In this document: positions 23,801 through 36,812 of the stretch, piece by piece
Layout: every line of letters starts with the position of its first letter
Numbering within the stretch: the stretch's first letter is position 1
Assembly (NCBI RefSeq): GCF_000764305.2
Contig: NW_025932024.1
Location: forward strand, 16,553-80,552
Direction: 5' to 3'
DNA from: Hyalella azteca
Lineage: Eukaryota; Arthropoda; Malacostraca; Amphipoda; Hyalellidae
DNA length: 64,000 nt
The notes under the pieces: generated by a model
The model's input: the letters and a program-made list of their open reading frames with translations, nothing else
The model's database searches: none
Told to the model about the DNA's origin: nothing
Position numbers and translations under genes: made by a program

Positions 23801-26800
23801 ATGTTAAAAATGGTTCTCTCTTAACCTGGGACTCCTTTTTATCCACGTAGAGAAATTGAAAAAAACGTTTCATCAGAAGAGCTTGACAGGGGAAAGAGAA
23901 ACGCCGTTCGAGAGGGTCGCTTGTTGGAGACCAACACTGCCCTGCTTCGATAATACCACCTTGGTTCCTTCCTCCAATACTGTATGTAGCCTGCCCTTCA
24001 ACACTTCTGCCCACAAGTGTTGAATTATTGAGTGTTTGCGGCTTTCAAATCCATTTAAGTAGACCTATCTGCCAGCAGGAAACCAACCTTCTATAGTATG
24101 GCCTAGCGTCATCTGCAAATGCACAAACATTTTGGCATCATTTGGACATTTAGTGCCACAGCCATGCAGTGCATGTGGTGCCCGCCACCAACCCGTACTG
24201 TGCATCGAATCAGCCTATGATAAGAACGACCATTCATTGAAAGACGATTAATTTTGGAACATAACTAAACTATGTAAAACCTAACCTCAGATGATGTGAG
24301 CTAAAAATTATGCAATATAATGATGTAACAAAAGTCATATTCCATCTGTTGTTTGGTGGTGCATGTCAGATAATACAACACGGCTTTGAATTAGAACACT
24401 AATGAATATTGAACATTACTTAATTACGCTTTTAATTAACAACTATTAAGCTTTTAATTAAGCAAATTTTAATTTTTGTACACAGATTGGAACGATCTGT
24501 GTGTGTCCAATTCAAGTTGTGACGGAATTAATTTTCATGTGTCTAAATCCATTTCACAACTTAATCATCTATTAATTTATTTACCACTTGAAATCAGCAA
24601 ATACAAGTATACTTAAAGGATTCCTAATATATTCATAGACGTATTTAAAAGTCTCAAACCATAATATTCTTCCTATACAAACAGTTATTCACGATTTGGT
24701 AGAGCAAGGTCAACTGTCAAATTTGACACATTTTTCGATGATCTCACTGGGTAGCGTGCATTGTCTCTCTTTGGAACTCAATATTTTCCCGCTAGTTGGC
24801 CAAGACCTAGTGTTTTGGCAGTAGTTTGACGTGCAAATTTATGACGTCACCATTTCAACCATCAACGAATGCATGGAACTAAAACAAAGCTTAATATAAA
24901 GGAAAAACCAGAGAGATGACGGAATTACCCACGATGTCGGAATACACCACGTTTACCCTAACAAAAAAATTTTGATTACAATTTACATTTACTTTGCTCA
25001 CTGCTCAGTGAAAAAAAATTTCACTTAACGAAAAATTAATGCTTCATCAGCCATCACAAAATTGTACATAAAATGTTGTAGATATAATTGTGAACCAGGC
25101 AACGTAGAATGAAAAGTAATTAACTTAAACTATGATTTATTTTTCCAAAAAAATATGATGGTTGTCACTAAAATATTCCTTTCTATTTCAGGTATGTTTT
25201 AACAATCTTTTTCTATTATACTGAATTCACTTGACGCAATTAAAATGGTGTTATTGTTGGTGAGTTATCTTTACCCCGCATGTCCCTTATTACCCCATTT
25301 TATGGTACCAACTGATCACCAGGATTTATGACAGATGTTTGCAAATTTGTTTCTGATCTGGAATATAGGGCAGAATTTAAAAAAATTGTGGGCTAAAAAG
25401 ATTTCATAAATCATGATGAGCCAAAGCCTTATTGTTATTGTCTCAATCTGCCACTCTAACAAAATTTGTTCTGATTTGGACTGAAATGTGATGTGTGTAG
25501 ACATTTTAGCCTACTTGTATATGGTTCTTGCCTTGTTTATTTTGTTTAAATAATGAAAAATCAGGAAAAAACATACACTTTTGTTCATTATTTTCAAAAA
25601 TATTTGCAAATTGATTTATACCAAATATTTGGAAAATCCTTTCCAATATTCCAGTTTGCAATATCAATATGACCAGTATCATAAACTAAAAATTTTATTG
25701 TTTTTGCTTCATCCTAATACCTAACTGAATAATTGGTAAAAGTGGAAATTTAAAAGCATATTTACCCCTTTGCCACCAATCCTTGTAAAGGAACTGACCC
25801 ATGTGAAATTGTGAAAACAGATTGGAAAATATAGAATTTTTGCTAGTAAATTTTCAAGCTGAAATTGCACAATTTGAGTGGATTTTCTTTTCCCAGGTCC
25901 AAAGTCAAGCATTTTGGGAATTTGGTTTCATTGGGAATCATGAGCGTTCAAATATGCCATCTCAGGAAAGTTGAATTTTGCTAGTCACTTACAATCTAGC
26001 ATTCAGCACCATGCTTCTGATCAAATTCCAATGGACAAATGGTTTTTGGCTCATGTTTTCACATTTGTAGGCTTGAAGTCATGTCAGACCAGACTTGTAT
26101 GGTTTTTAGGTTGACATATTGGCATCTTATGGGTTGATATATAATCATTCTGGCCTCAGTGCTCAGCCCTTTGAATTGGTCTCTATTTGAAGTTACTGGT
26201 CCAATCATTAATGATAAATCAACCTTGCTTAGATTGGGAATGGATACCTGCAGCTGCTGTGATTGTAATGCATGCTGAGCTTTTATAAATTATTGCCATT
26301 GGCTATATAGTACATCATATGTTGCAATGTATGGAGAAGTGTTATTGGTAACTTCCACCTGCATTGATCATACCCTCGCCTGTTTGGGGCAATTAATTTG
26401 GCGTCTTTGACTTATTTTTGTCATGTGTTCTTAACAGACTGGGTGTCATATGGCTTTCTTTTAGCAGTAAAAGAATGACTCATTAAAGAAATATATAATA
26501 TTATCATCTGTCTATTACCTGCATATTAAGTTTTTCAGTGCAATTTTTATGGTAAAATGTGGGATTTGAAACCCATGACTGGACTAAGTTTGTGTCTTGA
26601 AAAATGAATTCTGAATTCTGTCAGTTGATTTTTTAAAACCAATCTTAAAAACTAGGGTGAAATGAAGTGCTACAAAAACAGTGATGGTGGATGGTGTTTG
26701 TAACCTGCAACTAATTATTGCTCTTAACTTTCAGGTCTGAGAAAAATGCCAGCAGTTGGAGCAAGGATAAATTAAAGTCCCTTATGGAAGGATTGGTTCT

Positions 26801-29800
26801 TTCAAAAAAAGGGCTAGGTAAGTTATAAATATAATTTGTAAAATAATAAATATTTTAATTTTTTGAATAGGATGTTTAGTGTTGAAAATCTGAGGCATTT
26901 CTTCTCTATTGTCTCATTGAGGTAGGTGTGAATATCTGAATATCTACAGCAAATGTTTTTTTTTGTTAGGACATTGATCTATAAATACATCTGTGGATAA
27001 AATAGTTAATAATTGCAATGTTGCATTGGAAAATAAAAATCAAGCTCAATGTACTGTGATCAGGATTTTGACTAACTAGGGATGATATGTAAAAAACCTA
27101 CAGCTAACACATGTTGATTTATTGCTATGCTAACCATTTGTCTAATTTAATGTTTTTTCTTGTCCATTTCAGGAACGGTAACTTTAAAAACATTAAGCAA
27201 ATGTGAAGGAGAGGCTACAGCAAATAACAGGAAAGGCAAATTAATTTTTTTCTATGAATGGGTGCTCACCATAGACTGGGTAGCTGAGCTGGAAGACCCT
27301 GATGCTGAGGAGTGCAAGGGTACCTTAGAAATTCCTAATTTATCTGAAGAAAATGAACCATCTGATGTTGATGTGAGTTTGTTCTAAGATTGTCAGTTTT
27401 CATCAAGTTTGTTTGTCAACAAGGCATCATGATCGTTAAAATGTCGTTGAAGTATAAATAAAAAATATTTAATGTATGCAAATGCAATTTTTAATGAAGA
27501 ACATTGCTTTCATGTTTTTGTTGTAGCAATAAATGATGGACTGTTTACCTTTTGCCCTGAAACAGGTGAATGTTTCAGTCTCAGCAGGAGGCTCATTTGG
27601 AGAGCAGGTTAAGACATACCTGCGTACTGAGGGTACAACAATCATCCGGGATAAGCTTGCTTGCTACTTAACATCTCTCCGGGAAGGTGAGTTTGGGACT
27701 GGGTGAGTCTTACTTTTTCTTACTTTCCATTGTATGTTTGCTGCCAAAGTTAATTGATGTGTGCTTATGTTATTGCATTTTCTTATTTCTGTACAACTCA
27801 CTTTGATACTAAGTAAAGTAGCTTTGAAACAATTCTTTAGCAGCTAATGAAATGATTGGCATTCATTTTGAAATGTCATGATCGGCATCTAAAAATCTTA
27901 TGACATTCATTCAAATAGTGTCCCATTTATTATTGATGCCTCGTGTCCATGGATATTGTACAGATTGGTTTTGGATGCTTCTATTTTTAGTATCTCAGTT
28001 TTGAAGGTTCATGTATGTGCTCATCTAATAGGTAGCTGTTGTATTGTGCTAAGAGTAGGTACTTCTGCAGTAGCACTAGTATACGAGGTTTTTGAGGCAA
28101 TGGTCATAAGAATTTATATTCATCAATACATGCAATTGTTAATTTTTTGTGATAAAATTATTTTGGGCTTAGAATTTATTTCTTTATTGTTAGATGCAGG
28201 TTAAAATTATATTCATTCATATTCAGTGCCTGTTCTTCATAATATATACCTATATACACTCTTCAACAAATATTTGAGTCAGAAGAGAAAAGAATCAAAA
28301 CGCCTTACTCTCATGCTTAAATAGTAAGCAAGTGGACTTCTATGAAACTAATTAGTATCAATAAATATGTATGTTCTCTCAAGAGATGATATTGTTTTTC
28401 TGTGGTGCTGCAGAGTATGCCCAAGACCTGATCCTACCCACCACCCACAGCGCTAAGACTGCCTCTACACAGAGCAAGACTGCCACCACTACCTGCACTC
28501 CTAAGACTGCTGATAACTCGGTACGTACTACAATAGTTTTAGGGATTATTATTTATACTTGTCTACGATTTTTCTTTATTGGATGAATTAAAAAATTTTC
28601 CCCTATAAAAGTTATTCCTTGTTTATCCTGCTGTTTTCATGTCAGCTAATAATTATATTCTGGGTATCCTAAAAATCAGGGTTGGCAATGATTGAATCAA
28701 AATGATTAAATCACTTGATTTTTTTATAAAAAAATCGTGTTTTTTTTTATTTTTTCGATTTTTTTTCATATATTTAAATATATTGAGTGGCAGTCTTTAA
28801 TTTATATTGAGGTATTGTTATTCATGGTCTACTGTAAATGTACTATGAATGACAAATTGGTATATAAACTTGTTGCCTATAGTGTGATTAGGTTCCAATA
28901 AATTGAATGATTTTGGTACAGAGGCATCAAGTGTGCAATACATTGTACAGCTTAGCTAATGCAGCTAATCTTATTCTTAGCTAATTCTTATAAGGCTATA
29001 ATTAGGTAGTCTTTAACTATTTGACTATTTGTTATATATTGATTACAATATACAATTTAAATGTGTTAGCCAGCTTATACAGGGTGGGGCAGAACTGATT
29101 GAGCAGTTTTGAGGTAAAATAAAAGAGTAATGGAGGTGTATAAAGAAGGAAGTTTATTTTCCTAGAGGTTAGCATAAGATACCATTTAGAATACTTATGT
29201 TTTCAAAACAATATCAGGAAGATGGGGTTTGTTAGCTGCATCACACTGTTGGAGTCGTTCTCAGAGGAGGGAGTAACCATAATAGTGAATTCCAATCGCT
29301 ATGCTGCAATGTTGTAAAATTTCTTGCAGCCCATGATGGAAAACATTGTTGAAAATGAAGCATTGGGAGACGTGTGGTTCCAGCAGGATGGGGCTACAGC
29401 TCACACAGCCCGAATGTCACTCAATGTTTTGAAACTCATGTTCCCAGACTCTGAGGGGTGATTTACAGTGGCCTGCGAGGTCACCTGAGATGAGCTTGAG
29501 CATTTGCAATTTCTTTCTTTGGGGACATCTAAAAGAGAGGGTGTTCAGAAGTCGCCCTTGCACCCTACAACAGCTAAGGGAACGGATTATTGCAGCAGAG
29601 GTTATGGCCATACCGCGCCATATGTGTGAACGTGCTGTAGAAAACTTCTGAGAACGACTCCAACAGTGTGTTGCAGCTAACAGACACCATCTTCCTGATA
29701 TTGTTTTCAAAACATAAGTATTCTAAATGGTATATTATGCTAACCTCTAGGAAAATAAACTTTCTTCTTTATGCACCTCCATTACTCTTTTATTTTACCT

Positions 29801-32800
29801 CAAAACTGCTCAATCAATTCTGCCCCACCCTGTATATTGAGAGGTTGAGATTGTATTGACCTTTTAGGCAATTAGAAAGATTTTCCACCCTAATACGAAT
29901 ATTCTAATGAAAGTATTTAATTTCAATCTTTATATATGTGAATTTAAAACTAGAAACTAAGCAATTACAATTATAAGACTATATGTAAAAGAATTAAATG
30001 CAGTGAATGGATATAAAATATTTGAATTGTGCACATGTTTATTTCAAACAGTGTTAGCTTTTCTCATAACTATATATAAAATAATTAAATGCAGTGAATG
30101 GATATAAAATATTTGAATTGTGCACATGTTTATTTCAAACAGTGTTAGCTTTTCTCATAACTTAAGTCTCGTTTCAAGTTGTATAAAAATCCCTAAGTGG
30201 TAAACACCACCTTGGTCTGTTGGCCATTATTGAAGGCAATAAGTGCCCTTTTTAGCCATCCATTATGATCCATATATTGTTATTGTTAGTAGGCTAATTG
30301 CCACATAAAAAATAACACTTCAAAAAGACAAAAAAAAAAAAAAACTGAAAAAATGAAAAAAAATAAAAATCACAAAAAAATAAAAAAAAAATCATTGATT
30401 TTTGATTTTTTTTAAATCAAAAAAATCATTGATTTTTGATTTTTTTTTAAATCAAAAAAATCACCAACCCTGCTAAAAATGGTAAAAAAATTTGTAATAT
30501 TTTTTAGCCTGCGTGCCTTTCTTTTGGCTTGGAAAAGAATTTTTCTTATATTTTAACTATTTCATTAAGTTGTTGAATAGGGGTTGTGTCAAAACTGTTA
30601 TATATCCTTTATTTGCTTGATAAGAATTCATTTGGTAGGTCCACAAACTTTAACTTTGATATTTTTTAGTCAGCTAGCAAAAATTCAATGATCATGACAA
30701 ACTGAAATCTACAATACATAACCATTAATGAACTAGAATGCCATGTGATGACGTCACTGGAGGCCGTACTAAGAAAACTCACTCAAATGTATGTAGTGGT
30801 GTAAATACTGGTAGCTGCCTATTTCCCGTCAGTGGTTGGTGGGTTCAGCTGTAAAAGCCATCAGTGATTTGTTGACGGGGTTACCAACTCCTAACTATTG
30901 GTGCTATTGTTCCAGGTGAACAGCGCGATCTCGCCGCTGAGCAGCATGCAGCTCAAGAGCCAGCAGCCCACTGCGTCAGACACCAAAGATTTGTCCCTCC
31001 GCCAGACCTTCAAATGTCGTGTCCAGGAACTCTATAATGTCTTCACTATCCCCGAGGTGATGGTGGTTCTGTTGTAATTAGCGATGTTTTAGTACTACAT
31101 ATTGATGCCAATCAAGAAACAATGAGATTTGATTTTCCTTAAATTCTATAATCTTCTGTCTGTATTGAAAATGTGTGCTCAATCGTCTCAAGTTTCTCGT
31201 CTAGTTTTATTTTGCTGGTGAAAAACCTATTTTTTACTTTATTTTATATCTCCATAAGTTATAGTACTATCATTGTTGGTCCGTAGTATCATTGTTGGTA
31301 AATTAATTTTTTGTGCTGTAATAAAGGAACTGCTTCCACAACCCCTACTACCTCTCCATTTTTTTTCAAAATTTTGTAAAGGCGTTTTCCAGGAACGCAT
31401 TTAGCTTTTGGTTAATAATGATGGCTGTGAAGCTTTGAAGAATAGGCTATCAGGCTCGCTCAGATTTAGTTTCCAATTCTGAATGCAAAATTTTCATTGT
31501 TAGCTAAGATTTCGAACGCGCTACCCAATGCTCCAATTTCGGCTCTCTGAACAGTAATCACTTAGTCATCCTGCCGTGGTCAAGATAAATGAGGTTGATT
31601 ATCTCATTTCTTTCCAGATGGTGACGGCATTTACGCGAAATTCAGTTACGATGGAGGTCGCCGAAGGGGGCAAGTTTGAACTTTTTGGTGGCAACGTTCT
31701 GGGGATCTTTGAAACTTTCGTAAGTTGAAGTAATACATTTCCGGACTTTTATTATTTTTTGAACATTTTGTTCTTGTGGCACTTATTTTTTATTGTTTAT
31801 CGAGTCCAATTTTTGAGTCAGAGATTTGAAAACATTTGAAGAGGCACATTTTACTCTTCATCATGCTTTCTAGTTTCACTTTCTCGGCCTTAATTTTTTG
31901 TGCAGTATCCTCACTGCCATTTCTTGAGTGTGACGTTAACTCAGCGCCATGTCATTAGTTTTGAGTCCATGGGTTTATAAGTCACAAGTGTTGTGCGCTC
32001 ACTCCACGATTTACTGCTTATGAAAAACGGCATTCCTGAAGATTATGTGTATCTCGTCATTTCTCAAGTGAAGATAAATTTACACTCTGAACGTAACACC
32101 TCTTATTATACTGTAGTTGGAGGGCATTTCAATCTACTGTGATCTTATCTTTACATGTAGCTATTTATTGCATGTAACAATGCAAAGAGCCTCGCAACTC
32201 TAGAAATATTGGCCACGCCTTTTTGTATAATCGTGCTGTGATCCCTGATGGAAATGGGGATATACATATTGTACGTTTTTATATAAATAATATTTATAAT
32301 AGCAAATAATAATATATTGATATTCTATATTTTTCTGCCGCCAGGAGCCGAACAAGTTGATTGTACAGAAGTGGCGTTTTAAGACCTGGCCAGACGGCCT
32401 CTATTCCACCGTCAGGCTCGACTTCGCCGAGAAGGAGGACTGCACTGAACTGACACTCACGCAGGCAAACATTCCAGTCAGGTATTTGATTCGTGTAGAA
32501 AACCTCCATGCAACGACATGTCCAGAATTAGTTAATGAATAAATACATGGGATATATTGGGGCCAATAACCAACGCAGAAAGTTTTGATTGACTTATAAA
32601 GTCCAATTATCGTCTGCAGACAGGGACAGGATGCTAAAGCAGCAAAACTGTCTTTTAGGTTATATACGAGTACTTCATTCATAGTACTAACCTGAAACGC
32701 CATGACATGGGAAAATTGACAACATTCCTTGACCACATTTAACGATGATTGCTGCTAGTTTCAGACCTCGTGGTAGTGAATAATGATGCTTGTGAGCAAG

Positions 32801-32957
32801 ATATGTCGTATGACTGTTTATTTTCAGACATAATTATAATTGGTGTGCTAATGAAAATTTTGTTCGCAGCGACTACGAGCGCACACGGGAAGGCTGGAAC
32901 ACCTACTACTGGGAGAGCATCAAAAGAACGTTCGGCTTCGGCGCTACCCTGATGTAA
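20824..32957 (+). CDS. AHSA1: Activator of 90-kDa heat shock protein ATPase
   Basis: Co-chaperone that binds Hsp90 and stimulates its ATPase in the cytosol. Nine coding exons: 20824-20903, 26735-26817, 27173-27372, 27566-27686, 28414-28520, 30916-31056, 31618-31719, 32345-32481, 32870-32957. All junctions are GT-AG with a continuous frame (1059 nt, 352 residues; human AHSA1 is 338). The N-terminal Aha1 domain carries the conserved NVNNWHW motif (end of exon 1), KLIFFYEWVLTIDW and GTLEIPNLSEEN. A Thr/Ser/Lys-rich linker follows (exon 5, TASTQSKTATTTCTPKTA). The C-terminal AHSA1/START-like domain (exons 6-9) includes FTRNSVTMEV, GGKFELFGGNV, VQKWRFKTWPDG and the end DYERTREGWNTYYWESIKRT. Introns 1 and 5 are swollen by transposons. 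Confidence 0.97.
21542..24958. mobile_element. Nested TA-flanked DNA transposon in AHSA1 intron 1
   Basis: Starts gggtaaacgcggtatattcc and ends with an imperfect inverse (aatacaccacgtttaccc), flanked by TA on both sides (21540-21541, 24959-24960). The outer arms (about 21542-21716 and 24380-24958) match the 917-bp element at 43535-44451 in inverted orientation. About 2.66 kb of other repeats replaces roughly 170 bp in the middle. The insert contains another copy of the same left end (22438-22570), CGGCTC-type direct/inverted repeats (21890-22000 versus 22600-22870), paired arms at 22191-22410 and 23080-23275, and a block (23870-24380) related to 55330-55660. No intact transposase. Confidence 0.75.
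24963..25310. repeat. Inverted relative of the 42.1-43.2 kb repeat
   Basis: Read on the opposite strand, this matches the stretch running from gattacttttcatt(c/a)tatgttgcc to aatgtaatcaaaatt at about 42190-42350, and its second copy at about 42975-43125. It ties AHSA1 intron 1 to the transposon complex upstream of SELENOF. Confidence 0.65.
25311..26734. other. Remainder of AHSA1 intron 1
   Basis: AT-rich intronic sequence. I see no coding potential, repeat family or RNA gene. Confidence 0.5.
29080..29832 (+). mobile_element. Fold-back Tc1/mariner-like element with transposase remnant
   Basis: 753 bp with near-perfect inverted repeats of about 186 bp (29080-29265 and 29647-29832), ends CAGGGTGGGGCAGAA, flanked by TA. 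The plus strand between and into the right arm encodes the C-terminal part of a DDE transposase: RYAAML, VWFQQDGATAHTARMSLNVL (second catalytic Asp in QQDGATAHTA), and near the end RLQQCVAAN. Stops and frameshifts are present. The left arm is an inverted copy of the right end including transposase coding sequence, so the long arms arose by rearrangement and are not native terminal repeats. Confidence 0.85.
29980..30161. repeat. 91-bp tandem duplication inside the hAT element
   Basis: Two 91-bp copies (29980-30070, 30071-30161) with only a few differences, each ending gttagcttttctcataac. Confidence 0.9.
31503..31577 (-). mobile_element. Decayed tRNA-derived SINE head (AHSA1 intron 6)
   Basis: On the minus strand, GGCAGGATGACTAAGTGATT, then CTGTTCAGAGAGCCGAAATTGG and GCGTTCGAAATC line up with head 1 of the SINE at 2945-3172 across both Pol III boxes. 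The 3' tail is missing. Confidence 0.55.
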
Positions 32958-33397
32958 CCCTTGATTTTATAGCCATGTATCACCCATCTTTGCATAGAAC
33001 TTTTACAAGCGTCCTCTAATATCTGAATTGGAAGAAATTTTACTTCTCATCGCTTATACCTAATTGCTTCCCACGTGAAAGCCTTCAAGAAATTTTATTT
33101 CAACTAAGTATTCCTGAACCGCGAATTTAATAATTTCAAATTACTTTACTACTTCCTAACGTGTTAGGAGTGCACCACAACGTTATTTAATCGTTATCGG
33201 CAAAAATTGGTTGTCAAATTCCTGTGACATAAAACGGAAGAAAAAATTATATTTTCATGGAGAGTGCTAGCTTCTTTTCCGACATTATGTGCACTAAAAT
33301 TTAGAATTCTCTTTTCAAAATCATCGAATGCACTACAATTTGGAATTCTCTTATCGACATCTTTGTGTAACAACAATTGGGCATGCGAGTAAACGTG

Positions 33398-33429
33398 AGC
33401 TGAGCGCCTGCTACTGCAGGCGCTCAGCT
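33398..33429. other. Perfect 13-bp stem-loop
   Basis: AGCTGAGCGCCTG, a 6-base loop (ctactg) and CAGGCGCTCAGCT. GC-rich in an AT-rich setting, about 440 bp past the AHSA1 stop. Too short for a microRNA precursor. It might be a structured 3' UTR element or a chance palindrome. Confidence 0.4.
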
Positions 33430-36085
33430 GTAATCTGTAATCCATAAATTGCTACGAAACTCAAATGATTATATAAGTTCTCAAAAATATAAATAATTCA
33501 CTAAAAACATGAGCGTGTGCTTGTTTGTGTTTGACCATTGAGGTACATACATAGAATTCCAGCAGGGAAGTCCAATTGAATTGGCGCCCAAAATCTCGAC
33601 TAGACCCTCTGGCGCACATTATGTTTCAACATTATATCAACAGGCTTTTCTGTTCTAAATTCTAGTATGTATTATACAATTGAAGAGATGTCATGTCATG
33701 ATTTTCATTCGTGAAAGTTCAAATTTATTTATTTTCTTTAGTATAATGGTAACTGAGAAATCGTTTGCTTGGGTTCTCTGATTGATCATCAAACATTTCC
33801 TGAGTCTTGTTTTCATTAACACCTGACTCTGATTGGTCGGTGTTTGTTGATGTGTCGTCGTGCATTGTAGATTAGTAACCTTTTTGTTACCAAGAAAGAT
33901 TTGTGTTATCTCACAGAATTTTGTGGTGTGAATGATTCCTTGCCTGACACTGAGAGTCTATAGATAATAGAAATTTAATTAGTTTGTGTATCAAATGATT
34001 GTCGATACGACAAAATAGTGGAATAATGATACTCGTATTTCATGTAATAAGTACATTTCTTTGAAGTGGAATCAAATAATTACATGTTTCATGCATTTTG
34101 GTTCAGTCCTATTCAGCCTCTCGTACAACTTCATGAATTAGAATCACATCGTTAAAATGTTATGCATTATTTGCACGTGTTTACTACTTAACAATCTGGT
34201 CATGGAAAAGCTTTATCTAGTGTTCCAGTTGACAAGTGGTTCCCTGAGAGTAATTCATCTATTATTCTGGAAAACCTTGATGTGTACCAACTTAGGGATA
34301 CATCATTGCCACCATTTTTGAGTCTTCTCAGGTAAATGAAACCAAAGAATGGTACAACGAGTACGTACCTACGCATACCCTAAGCATTACTCGAAACTTA
34401 TCCTCACTTTTTGGTAAAAAATTTCGGTCGTGTCGATTCGTGAGAACATTCATAGCATCTGCTCAAATCACGTGAAATATTTGAGTTGGTAAATGCGGAC
34501 GACAGATTTTAGCCTAACCACTGCAAGTATTGTCACACCATTACTGTTCTAAAAAACTGTAATCCTATCAAATCAATGCTCAGATTTTAATGGAGATTAA
34601 TCTTATGCATGTTGGGTAAATGAGAAAATTAAAACTATTAATCATGTTGGAGTCCTGGTTACTGCCTCAGCTAGCTCAAAATCATGAAGAAAAATCACTG
34701 TACTGAAATGTACAAGTTTCATGTGAAAAACAATCTTGACAAATCTATACCTAAATCAAGACGGAGCAGTATGAATAAAAAATAAGTTTTTCAGCAGGGA
34801 GTGATGGTTGCAAGCGAGATGCAGCACGATACAATGCAATCATGCGCTCCCACAGAAGGCAACTTGCTTGTTCAACATTAATGACAATATCGAAATTAGT
34901 GCAGTAAAGATATATTAACAAGGAAAACTATCAATGGTAATAATCAGGCATGAAGCAAACAAAAGGAGTAAATATCTAGCAGGCAAAAAAAAAACGAAAG
35001 ATGTAATATATAATCATGTGCATAGTGGATTAGTGGCGGTTTTAAACACGAAACGAAACTAGCAATTAATTCTCATGCGACAATAAAACAAATTCGGGAA
35101 CGGCAATCGCATAAATTGCTATGAAACGCAAATGATTATGTAAGTTCTCACAAAAATCATAAATAATTCACTAAAAACATGCGCGTGTGCTTGTTTGTGA
35201 TTGAATATTCACATGTGCGGTAACAAATCTCAGTACCGATAGAAAATCATTGGATAAAATACTTCTGCGGCAATTTAAAATTGCGTTTAGAGACTGGGGA
35301 ACATTGGCCTTTGACCGCATTAAATTCTAATGATCTTCAAAAGAATAATCTCGAGAGTAAATGGGAAAGTTACATAATATGACATGCAACGTGTTCGAAT
35401 TTCAAAAGCGAAAGAACTCAAATAATAAGAGATATTGATATAGCATTTGTGGAAGTTCACCTTGACTCCCATTGCTGAGAGATTACATCTTCCTGCAGCA
35501 CATCAACAGCGTTGAATTTCAGAAAACCTCGTATCAAAATGCTGACGCCAATAAATTCTGCTAGTTGAAAAAATACAGGAGGAAGATAGCATCCACCTGT
35601 CTGGGAAATATTGTATTCACATTGCTGAATAACGTGGTGGTGAGGTCACTCAACACTTCGAAATTCTAAGAATAAAATATAATTACAAATTAATTAATCG
35701 AATTTACATAGTCGCAGCATTTTACTCGTAAATCAACATCTGAATTTTTGCTTAGCTAATCACCACTCAATTGAGTTCGAGGCATAACTTATAATATAGA
35801 TTTAAGTCGTACTGACTGCACTCCTAATGTACTGGATAAGTTCCTGCTATCTAATGATCGAATGAAGCAATGCAATTTCTTTTTATCCCAGGTAGCATTA
35901 CATTTTTTATACTGAGAAAAATAGGCAGCGTTTAGAATGAATAAGCTAATTATTTTAAGATTTAAACGAAAATTTTGACTATAACATACTTACAATTGAA
36001 TTTGTTTTTTTTTTAACGACTAGGATTACTTCTTCACCAGAGTCAAATTATCGACCAAACAGAACGTGCTTTTCGTTAATGTAGT

Positions 36086-36472
36086 CTAATAGCCACAGGT
36101 AGAGCAATAGGTATGACAATGATAATTTTTTTTAAAAACCTTAACCAACATGCAAAAACATATTGAATATCTCATTGGACATTGAGATACATTTCCATCA
36201 TTGAAACATTGACAAGTACTGTATTTCCGAGGTTTCATGTTTGAAAACATTTCGGAAGTTAGAATCACTGTTATTTGAAAGATTTTGAAGCTAATTTGGT
36301 GACTGTAGTTTGGTACTGTTAGCTCACAGGTAGCATCACCGAATAGCATGATGTTTGTAGTTGTTCTTTTAGTGCAAGCGGATGGTGGCTTGTCGGCGCA
36401 ATACGAGCGTCTTAGCTTGACTGTAATGAAGGTAAATCCACAACTGTTGCTGCAGGTGTTAAAGAGAGACAT
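36086..36472 (-). CDS. Uncertain Cys-rich ORF, 128 codons
   Basis: Opens at an ATG directly preceded by an in-frame TGA and encodes a protein with many cysteines, e.g. NTCSNSCGFTF, RRSYCADKPPSACTKR, FGDATCELTVPN and a Cys-dense end (YSTCQCF, YSICFCML, YCSTCGY). There is no signal peptide. The first half reads like a real extracellular exon, and a pyrimidine-rich CTTTAACACCTGCAG lies 20 bases in and could be an acceptor. The second half is AT-rich and doubtful. It may be an orphan exon or chance. Confidence 0.25.
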   Translation of the reverse strand: MSLFNTCSNSCGFTFITVKLRRSYCADKPPSACTKRTTTNIMLFGDATCELTVPNYSHQISFKIFQITVILTSEMFSNMKPRKYSTCQCFNDGNVSQCPMRYSICFCMLVKVFKKNYHCHTYCSTCGY

Positions 36473-36812
36473 TCAGGGTAGACTTGAGTCAGAGGAAGAG
36501 AGCTCAGGTTAAATTCACTTGCAAAAACAATTCCGCTTGGTCAGTTTCGATTAACTGATATTGGCCTGTTGATCTTTATAGAAGAAGGTGCAATGTCAAA
36601 ACAGGTGAATACACACAGTTTCTCCACAACAATCATAAGGATTATGTTTTTCAAAATGTTACTTTAAAAAAACGCAGTTTTTCCCAAAGTTAATCATGAT
36701 TTCTATCAACAATGTAATCAAGACGTTTCGCGAAAGACAACACAATTCATGATAATAAGAGGAGTTAAGTGAACAGGAGTGTTGTCAGTGAGCCGTAGAT
36801 GAAAAGCAGCGT

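Larger units (their letters stand above)
28677..30472. mobile_element. hAT-type non-autonomous element with 8-bp target duplication (AHSA1 intron 5)
   Basis: Begins cagggttggcaatgattgaa and ends with aaaaaatcaccaaccctg (inverse complement starts CAGGGTTGGTGATTTTT), flanked on both sides by the identical 8-mer ctaaaaat (28669-28676 and 30473-30480). CAGGGTTGG ends and 8-bp duplications are hallmarks of the hAT superfamily. The arms are rich in AAATCA-type repeats. No hAT transposase remains. A mariner-type element (29080-29832) is inserted within it. Confidence 0.85.
32958..36812. other. Convergent intergenic region AHSA1 / GET4
   Basis: Carries both 3' UTRs. A dispersed direct repeat of about 90 bp occurs at 33450-33535 and 35112-35210 (shared tcaaatgattat / cactaaaaacatg / gtgtgcttgtttgtg). 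A perfect 13-bp hairpin lies at 33398-33429. The minus-strand ORF 36086-36472 is listed separately. The rest is featureless. Confidence 0.55.
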
